From CAZHTS01 sp964535315 (GTDB taxonomy: Bacteria; Chloroflexota; Anaerolineae; Anaerolineales; Anaerolineaceae): 64,000 bases of DNA. Location of the stretch: the NCBI GenBank assembly GCA_964535315.1, contig CAZHTS010000011.1, forward strand, positions 1 to 64,000. The letters run 5' to 3'. Shown one piece after another: positions 63,570 through 64,000 of the stretch. Within the stretch, counting starts at the first letter, position 1, and each line of letters opens with the position of its first letter. A program made the translations under genes and the position numbers. The notes below the pieces were generated by a model. That model had not been told where the DNA came from and searched no databases. It saw only the letters and a list, made by a program, of their open reading frames with translations.

Positions 63570-64000
63570 CAGACCCCAGACGGCATCATGAAGAACGCCA
63601 ACCCCAGGATAAGATAAACCGCCAGCAGCGCCGTCCCCTCCAACCAGTTGGATTCGCCGTCACCCGAGACCATGCCGGTCACCAGCACCCCGGCGCCCAC
63701 CGCAATCAGTTCAAAGGGGTTAAAAATCAGGGTCAACGGGTGCCCCAGCGCCAGGCTGACAAAGACCAGGATTGGCGCCACGAACAATGCCACCTGTACG
63801 CTGGAAGAAACGGCGATCTCGACGCTCAAGTCCATCTGATTGCGGATCGCAACCTGCACCGCCACGAGATGCTCGGCGACATTACCCACCACCGGGATGA
63901 GGATGATCCCGAGGAAGAATTCGGATAAACCGATATTGGCGACCACGTGCTCGACCGCCCCAACCAGCAATTCGCTCAGCACCACCACACCCAGCGTAGC
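63569..64000 (-). CDS. CaCA-type Ca2+/H+ exchanger (3' part, cut by window end)
   Basis: The last 143 or so residues of a membrane antiporter, reading in from beyond 64000. GNVAEHLVAV is the C-terminal alpha-repeat motif of the CAX branch of the Ca2+/cation antiporter superfamily, preceded by FFLGIILIPVV. About four membrane segments are visible. The frame stays open to the window edge (ATLGVVVLSELL), so the true start is outside. The protein would expel Ca2+ in exchange for protons. Confidence 0.85.
   Translation of the reverse strand, partial: ATLGVVVLSELLVGAVEHVVANIGLSEFFLGIILIPVVGNVAEHLVAVQVAIRNQMDLSVEIAVSSSVQVALFVAPILVFVSLALGHPLTLIFNPFELIAVGAGVLVTGMVSGDGESNWLEGTALLAVYLILGLAFFMMPSGV

Overview
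The window looks like a chromosomal segment of a moderately GC-rich member of the Chloroflexota, most likely class Anaerolineae. This is inferred from style, not from a marker gene. The signs are several very large sensors built from repeated GAF domains, a Ser/Thr kinase joined to PQQ-type repeats, an LL-diaminopimelate aminotransferase-like enzyme, a short zinc-ribbon L32, and peptidoglycan genes (murA, alr). No rRNA, tRNA or CRISPR array was seen.

Layout. 1-1440: a degenerate left edge with an RHS-repeat scrap, the tail of an IS1634-type transposase and an AT-rich orphan ORF. 1445-6927: housekeeping and metabolism (histidine kinase overlapping dapL-like, hflX, a small membrane protein, rpmF, P1-family peptidase). 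7110-27230: a 20-kb co-directional signalling block. It holds two single-domain receivers, four GAF-rich membrane sensors with no kinase domain, a ParA ATPase, a 1663-residue hybrid histidine kinase, a threonine synthase fused to a receiver domain, and an EamA transporter. 27221-34994: more two-component genes, including a large histidine kinase homologue whose phospho-acceptor histidine is asparagine. 35083-38366: a Tat-lipoprotein of the ATC-hydrolase family, an ABC-2 exporter and an alpha/beta hydrolase.

38379-50100 is the most interesting part. An alanine racemase-family gene diverges from a branched-chain-type amino acid ABC transporter that includes a LivM-LivG fusion. A GntR/FadR regulator, a PLP enzyme, a 79-residue protein, a cobalamin-domain mutase-like protein and a diaminopimelate-dehydrogenase-family enzyme follow. 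The 79-residue protein plus the cobalamin protein look like a rearranged version of the ornithine/lysine aminomutases (OraE, KamD/KamE). A 14-bp motif, identical apart from two G/A changes, lies just downstream of the consensus promoters of both the transporter and the regulator operons. This points to one GntR-controlled amino acid uptake and catabolic regulon. I do not know it as a described system, and its substrate cannot be read from sequence.

50231-64000: murA with Asp in place of the catalytic Cys, trxA, a small-heat-shock-protein scrap, a Ser/Thr phospho-signalling operon (kinase-PQQ, PP2C, DnaJ-VWA, FHA, small protein, OmpR-type regulator), a MocR-type regulator divergent from a DUF2917 gene, a DUF362 protein, type I glutamine synthetase, an SH3-domain membrane protein, and the 3' part of a CaCA-type Ca2+/H+ exchanger cut by the window end.
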